From JBFMFH01 sp040752275 (GTDB lineage: Bacteria; Acidobacteriota; Vicinamibacteria; Vicinamibacterales; JAKQTR01): 16,531 nucleotides of DNA. The stretch lies in the NCBI GenBank assembly GCA_040752275.1, contig JBFMFH010000081.1, positions 1 through 16,531 on the forward strand, read 5' to 3'. Made by a program: the position numbers and the translations under genes. Below, piece by piece: positions 7,961 to 14,776 of the stretch. The first letter of the stretch is position 1. Every line of letters starts with the position of its first letter. A model generated the notes under the pieces. It saw only the letters and a program-made list of their open reading frames with translations, was not told the DNA's origin and made no database searches.

Positions 7961-8812
7961 CTACTGGGCCCGCCTCGCCTTCCAGGTCCGGCCGGCGCCG
8001 ACACCCTCGACGGTGCCTTCGATCGTGTCGCCGTTCACCACACCCCTGTAACGGCCGCCCCCGAGCGTGAAGGTGAACTCGTTGCCGCGCAGCCGGCCGT
8101 CGGAGATCGCCGCGGAGCGGTCCCCATCGGTCAGTGTGCCCGTCACCATCTGGAACGACTGCGACAGCGTCAGCGTGCCTTCTGTCATCTGCCACGAGCC
8201 TTCGACCTTCGCCGGCACGATCCACAGGAGAGCCCTGCACCAGTTCGTGCAGTCCCCCTCCACCGTCCCGATTTCGTCCGCCGTCCACTCGGCCATGTCG
8301 AAGCTGTTCGAGACCAGGCGCGTGCCAGGCGGCATCTCGAGGAGCTTCGGGCGCAGTTTCACGTTGATCGACGGGAGCAGGAACATCGTGATGACGGTGG
8401 CCTGCGAGAAGTCGCTCTCGAAGAGGTCCGCCTTCACGAACGTGACCCGATCGGACACGCCGGCCTCGCCCGCCTTCGCCTTCGACAGTTCCACCATCTC
8501 GGGGTTGTACTCGATGCCCATGGCCCTCGCGCCACGCTTCGCGGCCGCGATGACCGTGCGCCCGTCGCCTGAGCCCAGATCGATGACGAAGTCGTCGGGA
8601 GTGACCTTCGCCAGATCGAGCATCTTCTCTACGAGTTCCGGCGAAGTCGGCACCCAGACCACGTCCTTGCCTGCCTGGCCGTACTCGGGTTCGTAGGCCT
8701 TCTTTGCCTGCTGCGCCTGCTGAGTCTGCTGGGCCTGGAGCCCCACGAACGCGGCAAGGGCTACGAGCGCGATGCCCGTCGCCACTCGCCGACTGGACGT
8801 CCGACGAACCAT
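7961..8812 (-). CDS. Class I SAM-dependent methyltransferase with signal peptide
   Basis: 283 residues. The N-terminus (RRTSSRR, then a hydrophobic stretch ending LQA near residue 27) is a good signal peptide, followed by a Gln/Ala-rich segment (28-38). Residues about 50-200 are a Rossmann methyltransferase: VWVPTSPELVEKML, motif I FVIDLGSGDGR (75-85), the ribose-binding acidic residue in GIEYNP (Glu101), and KADLF (Asp129). The VPT entry helix plus DLGSGDGR resembles the FAM173/ATPSCKMT type of protein-lysine methyltransferase; substrate unknown. Residues about 205-283 look like a separate small beta domain rich in G-x-L and T-G-T-L strands. The ATG at 8812 has a strong AGAGGAGGG site. Export is odd because SAM is a cytoplasmic cofactor; the leader may instead be a membrane anchor. 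Confidence 0.86.
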   Translation of the reverse strand: MVRRTSSRRVATGIALVALAAFVGLQAQQTQQAQQAKKAYEPEYGQAGKDVVWVPTSPELVEKMLDLAKVTPDDFVIDLGSGDGRTVIAAAKRGARAMGIEYNPEMVELSKAKAGEAGVSDRVTFVKADLFESDFSQATVITMFLLPSINVKLRPKLLEMPPGTRLVSNSFDMAEWTADEIGTVEGDCTNWCRALLWIVPAKVEGSWQMTEGTLTLSQSFQMVTGTLTDGDRSAAISDGRLRGNEFTFTLGGGRYRGVVNGDTIEGTVEGVGAGRTWKARRAQ

Positions 8813-8872
8813 GAACCCTCCTCTGGCGCGCGAAAGGCGCCCCGGTGCGGCCCGAGGGACCGCAGCCCGCGT

Positions 8873-8878
8873 ATTGTA
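8873..8878 (-). promoter_or_regulatory. Candidate -10 of the methyltransferase gene
   Basis: On the minus strand this reads TACAAT, a five-of-six match to TATAAT. It would give a leader of about 55 bases before the ATG at 8812. No convincing -35 lies at the proper distance, so it is tentative. If real, the gene is transcribed independently of the PspC gene upstream. Confidence 0.35.
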
Positions 8879-8934
8879 GCTGGAACGGAGCGGGAGCCGA
8901 AGCCTCCGGGTTGCCCCGCGAGAGTGTCAGCCGA

Positions 8935-9123
8935 TCAGTCTGCCTCTGGCATCAGGATCCAGAGGGCAATGTAGACGAGAATTCCGGGAAAGGCCACCGA
9001 CAGGATCGACACGACGACGTAGAGCACCCGCACGGCAGTTGGATCCCACTGGAGGAACTCTGCCAGACCGCCACAGACACCGGCAATCATCCTGTTCCGC
9101 CGCGACCGTCGTAGTCCTCCCAT
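8935..9123 (-). CDS. PspC-domain small membrane protein
   Basis: 62 residues from ATG at 9123, chosen because GGGAGGAG sits nine bases upstream; a longer reading from 9162 adds a basic, low-quality N-terminus. The PspC signature is clear: basic start, then RMIAGVCGGLAEFLQWDPTA (about 11-30) and one hydrophobic segment (about 34-57) ending in LWILMPEAD. PspC domains are inner-membrane elements tied to envelope-stress signalling in enterobacteria; stand-alone short ones are common elsewhere and mostly unstudied. No pspA or pspF is present in the window. It is upstream of the methyltransferase gene on the same strand with a 122-base gap. Confidence 0.93.
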   Translation of the reverse strand: MGGLRRSRRNRMIAGVCGGLAEFLQWDPTAVRVLYVVVSILSVAFPGILVYIALWILMPEAD

Positions 9124-9161
9124 CGTGGCTCTCCTCCCGGCGCGCTCAACGCCTCTCTTCA

Positions 9162-9167
9162 ATCATA
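9162..9167 (-). promoter_or_regulatory. Candidate -10 of the PspC gene
   Basis: The minus strand reads TATGAT, about 38 bases upstream of the ATG at 9123. I do not find a matching -35, so confidence is low. Confidence 0.35.
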
Positions 9168-9200
9168 CGAGTGGAAGGGCGCTCAGGGTTCGATAACGGC

Positions 9201-9235
9201 CTCCTGACTCCTGACTCCTGACCCCCGACTCCTGC
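9201..9235. repeat. Heptamer tandem repeat between pspC and tricorn genes
   Basis: Five consecutive 7-base units: CTCCTGA three times exactly, then CCCCCGA and CTCCTGC. It lies in the divergent gap, just upstream of the tricorn promoter candidate. It shares the 11-mer CTGACCCCCGA (9218-9228) with 15571-15581. It resembles the short tandem heptamer repeats of some cyanobacterial genomes in style; function unknown. Confidence 0.8.
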
Positions 9236-9258
9236 CTGGCGCACGCCGTCTGCCCGAG

Positions 9259-9264
9259 TAGAAT
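9259..9264 (+). promoter_or_regulatory. Candidate -10 of the tricorn protease gene
   Basis: TAGAAT, a five-of-six match, lies 47 bases before the ATG at 9312. The -35 region (CTGGCG at 9236-9241) is poor. Confidence 0.35.
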
Positions 9265-9311
9265 ACGCGGACACGGGCCGTCGCCCCGCCGGTCCGCTCG
9301 AAGGAGACGCG

Positions 9312-12300
9312 ATGATGCTGCGCACCCGTCTTGCCCCGATGGCCCTGGCCGTCGCTCTCTGCGCCCCGGCCACTGCCCAGAAGTCCGAGCTCGGCTACTA
9401 CCGTTTCCCGGCCATCGCCGGCGACACCATCGTCTTCGTCGCGGAAGGCGATCTCTGGCGGGTGGGCGTCGGTGGAGGCGTCGCGCAGAGGCTGACGACA
9501 CACCCCGAAGAGGAGAGCCGGCCGGCCATCTCGCCCGACGGCAAGACCGTGGCCTTCGCAGCAAGTTACGAAGGGCCGGGCGAGGTCTACACGTTGCCCC
9601 TCGAAGGCGGCGTGCCGACCAGGCAGACCTGGGATGCGAGCCGTCCCACCTGGATCGGCTGGACGCCTCAGGGTGAGATGCTCTTTGCGACCCGCAGGCA
9701 CTCGACGCTTCCCAACGTGCAGATCGCGCGCCTCGATCCGAAGACCGGCGTGCGGACGCTCGTGCCGCTCTCACAAGCCAGCGACGGCGCCTTCGACGAT
9801 GCGGGCGGGACCCTGTTCTTCACGCGTCTTCCCTTCCAGGGCAGCCACACGCGCCGCTACAAGGGCGGGACCGCCCAGAGCCTCTGGAAGTTCACCGCCG
9901 GCAGCGAGGCGACGCCGCTCACCGCCGACTACCCGGGAACGAGCAAGAGTCCGATGCTGTGGAAGGGCCGCGTCTACTTCGCCAGCAACCGCAGCGGATC
10001 GATGAACCTCTGGTCGATGGACGAGCGCGGCGGCGACCTCCGACAGCACACGACGCACGCGGGCTACGAGGTTCAGTCGCCGGCGCTGTCGAACGGCCGG
10101 ATTGCCTACCAGCTCGGCGCGGACCTCCGCGTGTACGACATCGGGGCCAACGCCGACCGTCCTGTGCCGATCACGCTGGTGTCCGATTTCGATCAGCTCC
10201 GCGAGCGTTGGGTGAAGAATGCGACGGAGTGGATCACCTCGGCCCACCTCTCCCCCACCGGCGACCGGGTGGCCCTGACGGCCCGAGGCCAGGTCTTCGT
10301 CGTTCCCGCCCAGCAGGGCCGCAACGTCGAGGCCACGCGCAATAAGCTGGTGCGCCACAGAAACGCCCGCTTCATGCCGGACGGGAAGACGATCCTCACG
10401 TTGTCGGACGAGAGCGACGAGGTCGAGTTCTGGACGATTCCCGCCAATGGCATCGGAACGCCAATGCAACTGAGCACGGATGCCAAGGTCCTGCGCTGGG
10501 ACGGCATCCCGTCACCAGACGGCAACTTCATCGCACACCACGACAAGGATCAGCAGTTGTGGGTGCTCGACGTGGCGAAGAAAACCCAGAAGAGGATCGC
10601 CGACGCGGCCGAGGGTGATTTCGACGACCTCCGCTGGTCGCCCGACAGCAAGTGGCTCGCGTACACCGCGCCGGCCGAGAATCTGATGACGCGCATCATG
10701 CTCTACGAGGTCACGACGGGCCGCACTGTACCCGTCACCTCGGACCGCTACGACAGCGTGAGTCCGACGTGGAGTCCCGACGGCAAGTGGCTGTACTTCC
10801 TTTCGAACCGCAACTTCCAGTCGCTCGTGGGCAGTCCGTGGGGGTCGCGTCAGCCCGAGCCCTACTGGGATCGGCAGACGAAGATCTTCCACGTTCCCCT
10901 CAAGCGCGGCGAGCGCTCACCCTTCCAACCGGACGACGAGCTGCAGGCGGCGAAGGCGGCAGGTAAGCCGGCCGAGGCGCCCGCGGGCGCCAAGCCGACC
11001 GGCGAGAAGGCATCCGCTCCTGCGAAGGACGCGAGTCAGGCCCAGCCGGCGTCGAAGCCCGGGGCCGAGCCGAAGTCCGGGGAAAGGGTGCCGGACGTGG
11101 TCATCGACGTCGAGGGCCTGGAGACACGTCTGCTCGAGGTGCCGGCACCTCCCGGCAACTACGGCGCTCTCTCGATGGACGCCAAGCGCCTCTATTACAT
11201 CTCGCGGCCGACCGGACGAGACGGCAAGGTCGCGCTGAAGACACTGGCCCTCGACAACAAGAAGGCCGAGCCTGAGACGTTCACTGAGGATGTGCAGAGC
11301 TACGAGCTGTCGCACGACGGCAAGAAGATCCTCATCCGGAAGGGACGTGACTACTTCGTCGTGGAAGCCGGAGCCAAGGCACCGAGCGACCTCGCGAAGT
11401 CGGCGCTTCCGCTTCGGGACTGGACCTTCAGCCTCGACCCGCGCCTCGAGTGGCGGCAGATGTTCATGGAGGCCTGGCGTCTCGAGCGCGACTACTTCTA
11501 CGACCGCGGCATGCACGGCCTCGACTGGGGGGCGATCCGCGCGAAGTACCTGCCACTGGTGGACCGTGTCACCGATCGGGCGGAGCTCAGCGACATCCTC
11601 GCCCAGATGGTGGCGGAGCTGTCCGCCCTGCACATCTTCGTGCGCGGCGGTGACCAGCGCAGCGCGGAGGACGATGCGTGGCCCGCATCACTGGGAGCGC
11701 AGTTCGTGCGCGACGAGAAGGCTGGCGGGTATCGCGTCGAGCACATCATCCAGACCGACCCCGACCGCCCGGATCGGCGGGCGCCGCTCGCACATCCCAG
11801 CGCAAACGTCGCCGAGGGAGACGTGATCGAGCTGGTCAACGGCGTGCCAGCGCTCTCGGCGCCCGACATCTCGATGCTGCTTCGCGGTCAGGCCGGCAAG
11901 CAGGTCCTGCTGCGAGTGAAGCCAAAGGGTGCCAGCGCCTCTCGTGATGTCGTCGTCGAGCCGATCTCGGCGCAGGAAGAGGATGGCCTGCGGTACGACG
12001 AGTGGGAGTACACGCGCCGCCTCGCGGTCGAACGCACGAGCGATAATCAGATCGGGTACGTGCACCTGCGCGCCATGGGCGGCGGGAACATGGCCGAGTG
12101 GATGCGCGAGTACTACCCCGTGTTCAACCGCGCCGGCCTCATCATCGACGTCCGGCACAACAGCGGCGGCAACATCGACAGCTGGATCCTCGGCCGGCTG
12201 CTGCGCAAGGCGTGGTTCTACTGGCAGCCGCGGGTCGGCCGGCCCTACTGGAACATGCAGTTCGCCTTCCGCGGCCACATCGTCGTGCTGGTCAACGAGC

Positions 12301-12656
12301 GGACGGCGTCTGACGGCGAAGCGTTCGCCGAAGGGTTCAGGCGCCTCGGTCTCGGCACGACGATCGGCACGCGCACGTGGGGCGGCGAGATCTGGCTCAG
12401 CTCGAGCAACTTCCTCGTGGATCGCGGAATTGCGACGGCGGCCGAAACGGGTGTCTACGGCCCCGAAGGTCAGTGGCTCATCGAAGGCCACGGCGTCGAC
12501 CCGGACATTGTCGTCGATAACCTGCCGCATGCGACCTTCGGCGGCCAGGACGCGCAGCTGGAAGCGGCCGTGAAGCACCTGCAGGAGTTGATCAGGACGA
12601 AGCCCATCCCGGTGCCGCCGCCGCCTCCGTATCCGATCAAGCGGGAGGGACGGTAG
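9312..12656 (+). CDS. Secreted tricorn protease homologue (S41 family)
   Basis: 1114 residues. Tricorn proteases are large assemblies that cut peptides from proteasome-type degradation; bacterial homologues with signal peptides probably work in the periplasm. Residues 1-22 are a signal peptide. Beta-propeller repeats follow, with repeated SPDGK/SPDSK blades (for example PAISPDGKTVAF, RWSPDSKWLAY, TWSPDGKWLYF). A Lys/Ala/Pro-rich low-complexity linker lies at about 543-595. The tricorn core domain (about 700-775) contains His774 in LSALHIFVRGG, then a PDZ domain (about 804-874), and an S41 catalytic domain with Ser1000 in RTASDGEAF, the oxyanion-side GTRTWGGE motif and Glu1058 in IEGHGVDPDI. 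The expected Ser, His and Glu are therefore all present. The C-terminus ends in a proline run. The ATG has GAAGGAGA upstream; a second ATG follows directly. Confidence 0.95.
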   Translation: MMLRTRLAPMALAVALCAPATAQKSELGYYRFPAIAGDTIVFVAEGDLWRVGVGGGVAQRLTTHPEEESRPAISPDGKTVAFAASYEGPGEVYTLPLEGGVPTRQTWDASRPTWIGWTPQGEMLFATRRHSTLPNVQIARLDPKTGVRTLVPLSQASDGAFDDAGGTLFFTRLPFQGSHTRRYKGGTAQSLWKFTAGSEATPLTADYPGTSKSPMLWKGRVYFASNRSGSMNLWSMDERGGDLRQHTTHAGYEVQSPALSNGRIAYQLGADLRVYDIGANADRPVPITLVSDFDQLRERWVKNATEWITSAHLSPTGDRVALTARGQVFVVPAQQGRNVEATRNKLVRHRNARFMPDGKTILTLSDESDEVEFWTIPANGIGTPMQLSTDAKVLRWDGIPSPDGNFIAHHDKDQQLWVLDVAKKTQKRIADAAEGDFDDLRWSPDSKWLAYTAPAENLMTRIMLYEVTTGRTVPVTSDRYDSVSPTWSPDGKWLYFLSNRNFQSLVGSPWGSRQPEPYWDRQTKIFHVPLKRGERSPFQPDDELQAAKAAGKPAEAPAGAKPTGEKASAPAKDASQAQPASKPGAEPKSGERVPDVVIDVEGLETRLLEVPAPPGNYGALSMDAKRLYYISRPTGRDGKVALKTLALDNKKAEPETFTEDVQSYELSHDGKKILIRKGRDYFVVEAGAKAPSDLAKSALPLRDWTFSLDPRLEWRQMFMEAWRLERDYFYDRGMHGLDWGAIRAKYLPLVDRVTDRAELSDILAQMVAELSALHIFVRGGDQRSAEDDAWPASLGAQFVRDEKAGGYRVEHIIQTDPDRPDRRAPLAHPSANVAEGDVIELVNGVPALSAPDISMLLRGQAGKQVLLRVKPKGASASRDVVVEPISAQEEDGLRYDEWEYTRRLAVERTSDNQIGYVHLRAMGGGNMAEWMREYYPVFNRAGLIIDVRHNSGGNIDSWILGRLLRKAWFYWQPRVGRPYWNMQFAFRGHIVVLVNERTASDGEAFAEGFRRLGLGTTIGTRTWGGEIWLSSSNFLVDRGIATAAETGVYGPEGQWLIEGHGVDPDIVVDNLPHATFGGQDAQLEAAVKHLQELIRTKPIPVPPPPPYPIKREGR

Positions 12657-12675
12657 GCGCGCGCCTGCCAGACGG

Positions 12676-13185
12676 TTGCGCGTGAGCGCTCCGCCTGGCC
12701 AGCAGACCGTCACTGTCCAGCGCTGGGAGCTCGGCCTCGAGACTGCCGCCACCGCCCGCCCCCTGCCGACCAAGATCGAGTTCTCGCGCCGAGGCCCGGA
12801 CGAAGGCGTCGAGTTCGGCAGCATCGGGGCGGCGCTCGTGGCCGAACATCGGCTGACACCGTTCATGGCCGCCCACTACGGTGCGGGTGCGGCGCTCGTC
12901 CAGAAGGTGGGCGCTTTGGCCGGCCGGGCTGAACCCCAGGCGCGCGACATCTTCGATCTCCACCACGTCCTCGCGATCGGCACCCGGCCGGATGCGCTCC
13001 ATTCGCTCTCGCCGCGTGTCCTGGAACAGGCACGAGGTCGCGTCACGGCGCTCGACTTCGGCGCATTTCGGAGCCAGGTCGTGGCCTACCTGCCGGACGA
13101 GGAACAGACCCGCTTCGATGCGTCGGACGTGTGGGACACGATGGTGCTCGAAGTGCTGGAGGCGTTGGAGGCCGCCGCGCGGTGA
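12676..13185 (+). CDS. N-terminally truncated AbiEii-like nucleotidyltransferase
   Basis: 169 residues from TTG at 12676 (GTG at 12682 is an alternative); no good ribosome site is visible. It matches only the C-terminal part of AbiEii/AbiGii-type toxins, which are usually 250-300 residues. Visible are a strand LPTKIEFSRR (30-39), a helix with Lys77 in LVQKVGALAGR, and ARDIFDLHHVL (89-99), the family's late Arg-Asp-x-x-Asp-Leu motif. The early GG/GS and Asp-x-Asp motifs needed for nucleotide and metal binding are absent, and there is no room for them, because the tricorn stop lies 19 bases upstream. It is probably a remnant without transferase activity, or possibly a shortened derivative kept for another role. 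Its stop overlaps the next start (GTGA), so the antitoxin-like gene is translationally coupled to it. Confidence 0.68.
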   Translation: MRVSAPPGQQTVTVQRWELGLETAATARPLPTKIEFSRRGPDEGVEFGSIGAALVAEHRLTPFMAAHYGAGAALVQKVGALAGRAEPQARDIFDLHHVLAIGTRPDALHSLSPRVLEQARGRVTALDFGAFRSQVVAYLPDEEQTRFDASDVWDTMVLEVLEALEAAAR

Positions 13186-13805
13186 GGCTCGTCGACGCCC
13201 TCGCGTCACTCAGCCGGATGGGTGAACCCGTGTTCGACACCGGGGATGCGGCCGTCCGCCTCGGGCTCGCGAACGCCCATGCGAGTCAGGCACTGGCGCG
13301 GCTGGCGCGCGCGGGCCACCTCGTGCGTCTACGCCGAGGTCTGTGGGCGGTTCCCGATCGGGTCGATCCGCTGACGTTGCCTGGGCGGCTGACCGCGCCG
13401 CTCCCGAGCTATGTGTCGCTGCAGAGCGCGCTGTACCTCCACGGCATGGTCTCGCAAATCCCTGCGGTCACCTACGCGGTTTCCCTCGCCCGCACGCACC
13501 GGTTTCAGACCCCCCTGGGAACCGTCTCCGTGCATCACGTGACGCCGGCCTTCTTCTTCGGGTTCGAGGCCGCCGGCCGGCAGGGCGCGTTGGTGGCCAC
13601 GCCCGAGAAGGCGCTCGTGGATCTGCTGTATCTCCGACCCGCGCGGTCCCAGCTCTTTCGGGCCATGCCCGAACTCGAACTGCCACGCCAGTTCAGTGTC
13701 CGTCGTGCACGGGCGATCGTGTCGCGCATCGATCATCCGCGGCGCCGCGCCATGGTCGAGCGGGCCCTGGATAGCCTCCTCCGTGCGTCACAAGGCGTGA
13801 GCTGA
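13182..13805 (+). CDS. AbiEi-like antitoxin / transcriptional regulator
   Basis: 207 residues from GTG at 13182, overlapping the previous stop by four bases. AbiEi proteins of type IV toxin-antitoxin systems have an N-terminal winged helix that represses their own operon by binding inverted repeats, and a C-terminal domain that counters the AbiEii toxin. Here residues about 15-60 form the winged helix (FDTGDAAVRLGLANAHASQA, then GHLVRLRRGLWAVP). YVSLQSALYLHGM (77-89) and TPEKALVDLLYL are the AbiEi C-terminal signatures. In most AbiE pairs the antitoxin gene comes first; here it follows a truncated partner. It is complete and could still act as a regulator. Confidence 0.8.
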   Translation: MRLVDALASLSRMGEPVFDTGDAAVRLGLANAHASQALARLARAGHLVRLRRGLWAVPDRVDPLTLPGRLTAPLPSYVSLQSALYLHGMVSQIPAVTYAVSLARTHRFQTPLGTVSVHHVTPAFFFGFEAAGRQGALVATPEKALVDLLYLRPARSQLFRAMPELELPRQFSVRRARAIVSRIDHPRRRAMVERALDSLLRASQGVS

Positions 13806-13865
13806 CGAAGGACGACGTGCAAACGGGACTCAGATGGGGGAGTGTGTCCGGCGCTACGCAGGACA

Positions 13866-13887
13866 AAGCCCGAGACCGCTCGGGTTT
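13866..13887. promoter_or_regulatory. 9-bp inverted repeat: operator or terminator
   Basis: AAGCCCGAG (13866-13874) and CTCGGGTTT (13879-13887) are inverted copies with one G-T pair and a 4-base loop. As RNA it makes a stable hairpin followed by TTTG, which could end the AbiEi transcript. As DNA it covers the region just upstream of the -10 at 13892, the right place for an operator of the next module. Confidence 0.55.
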
Positions 13888-13891
13888 GCAC

Positions 13892-13897
13892 TATACT
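13892..13897 (+). promoter_or_regulatory. -10 element of a probably leaderless promoter
   Basis: TATACT lies only six bases before the GTG at 13904, so transcription would start at or next to the start codon. No Shine-Dalgarno sequence precedes that GTG, which agrees with a leaderless mRNA. No -35 is recognisable; the inverted repeat occupies that region. Confidence 0.5.
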
Positions 13898-13903
13898 CAC
13901 GTC

Positions 13904-14218
13904 GTGCGATCCCACGAGTGGATTGATCGGCGCAGTCTGGCGCTCCACGAGGCGGTGGCGGCCAAACTCGAGGCTGACCCGCGCCTGCTCGGCGTCGCCC
14001 GGGACAACCTGCGACGCTGGCTCGCATCCAGCCCGGCGGCCGTGCTGTACGAGTGGCAACGCTTGTTGGAGTCGATGCCGCTTCCGGGGTTGCTGAATCT
14101 CCTCCGCTCTGCCACCGACGAGGCGGCGCGTCTCCGCCAGTCGAGTCCGTTTGCCGGCGTGCTCACCCAGGCAGAGCGGCAGGCGATTCTCAGCTGTTAT
14201 GAACCGCGTCGCACTTGA
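13904..14218 (+). CDS. Uncharacterised 104-residue protein paired with nucleotidyltransferase-fold protein
   Basis: I do not recognise a named family with confidence. The protein appears wholly helical: HEWIDRRSLALHEAVAAKLEA (4-24), a middle helix DNLRRWLAS (34-42), WQRLLESMPLPGLLNLL (51-67), and a conserved-looking tail SSPFAGVLTQAERQAIL (80-96). The tail, a short SPFAG-V-L-T turn and then a helix, resembles small proteins seen next to DUF6036-type nucleotidyltransferases; that recollection is inference. The start is GTG at 13904, because the upstream extension would cross the hairpin and promoter. The gene overlaps the next by 20 bases, so the two form a unit, and an antitoxin or partner role is plausible. 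Confidence 0.72.
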   Translation: MRSHEWIDRRSLALHEAVAAKLEADPRLLGVARDNLRRWLASSPAAVLYEWQRLLESMPLPGLLNLLRSATDEAARLRQSSPFAGVLTQAERQAILSCYEPRRT

Positions 14219-14732
14219 ACACATCATTCGCGCAGCCGCCGACATTACCCGCGAGCGCGAATTCGTCGTCATCGGCAGCCAGGCCGTACTCGGGCAGTTC
14301 CCCGATGCGCCGGATCGACTCCTCGTGTCCATCGAGGCGGATGTGTATCCACGGCACGCTCCGGAGAAGTCCGACCTGATTGACGGCGCGATCGGCGAGC
14401 TGTCGCGGTTCCATGAGACCTTCGGGTACTACGCGCACGGAGTCGATGACACGACCGCGGTGGTGCCGCCGGGATGGACGGAGCGTCTCGTCTCGATTGA
14501 GAGCGCCGACACTGACGGCGCCATCGGCTGGTGCCTCGAGGTCCACGACCTCGCCATCTCGAAGCTCGTCGCCGGCAGGGAACGGGACATGACGTACCTC
14601 TCGGTCTTGCTCGGGGAACGCATGGTGGACTCCGCGGTGCTCAAGGCCCGGCTCTACACGATGCCTCTTTCCTCCGATGAGCTTCGCGTGCTCACGGAGC
14701 GGCTGGGCCGACTCTTGGCTGCCATCCGGTAG
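14199..14732 (+). CDS. Nucleotidyltransferase-fold protein (DUF6036-like), possible toxin
   Basis: 177 residues from ATG at 14199, inside the end of the preceding gene. The N-terminus has a nucleotidyltransferase-superfamily start: EFVVIGSQAVLGQFPDAP with Gly26-Ser27, then SIEADVYP with Glu46-x-Asp48, the equivalent of the Asp-x-Asp metal motif. It continues with IDGAIGELSRFHETFGYYAHGV (61-82) and PPGWTERLV. WCLEVHDLAISKLVAGRERD (111-130) carries a Lys and an Arg-x-x-Asp like those in the C-terminal part of AbiEii. This pattern matches what I know as DUF6036. Such domains sit in toxin-antitoxin-like pairs, and some related enzymes modify tRNA ends; activity here is unproven. Unlike the fragment at 12676, all motif positions are present. 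Confidence 0.72.
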   Translation: MNRVALEHIIRAAADITREREFVVIGSQAVLGQFPDAPDRLLVSIEADVYPRHAPEKSDLIDGAIGELSRFHETFGYYAHGVDDTTAVVPPGWTERLVSIESADTDGAIGWCLEVHDLAISKLVAGRERDMTYLSVLLGERMVDSAVLKARLYTMPLSSDELRVLTERLGRLLAAIR

Positions 14733-14739
14733 TCAGGAC

Positions 14740-14770
14740 GCTCGGCCCGATCGCCCGCCCGCTCGGCCCG
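14740..14770. repeat. 10-bp direct repeat in the convergent gap
   Basis: GCTCGGCCCG occurs at 14740-14749 and 14761-14770, between the convergent ends of the nucleotidyltransferase and sigma-factor genes. It might mark one edge of the accessory island, or be chance in GC-rich DNA. Confidence 0.4.
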
Positions 14771-14776
14771 CCCTCC

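Noticed and set aside
8935..9123. A phage-shock (Psp) operon
   Set aside because: Only a lone PspC domain is present; no pspA, pspB or pspF neighbour is seen.
9201..9235. CRISPR array
   Set aside because: The units are seven bases long and contiguous, with no spacers; this is a tandem repeat.
11688..12866. A 392-codon open frame opposite the tricorn catalytic domain
   Set aside because: The plus strand carries the catalytic motifs; the antisense reading has no domain and an Arg/Asp/Val-biased composition.
12676..13805. A complete, active AbiE toxin-antitoxin system
   Set aside because: The toxin-like member lacks the N-terminal motifs required for nucleotidyl transfer, so only the antitoxin half appears complete.
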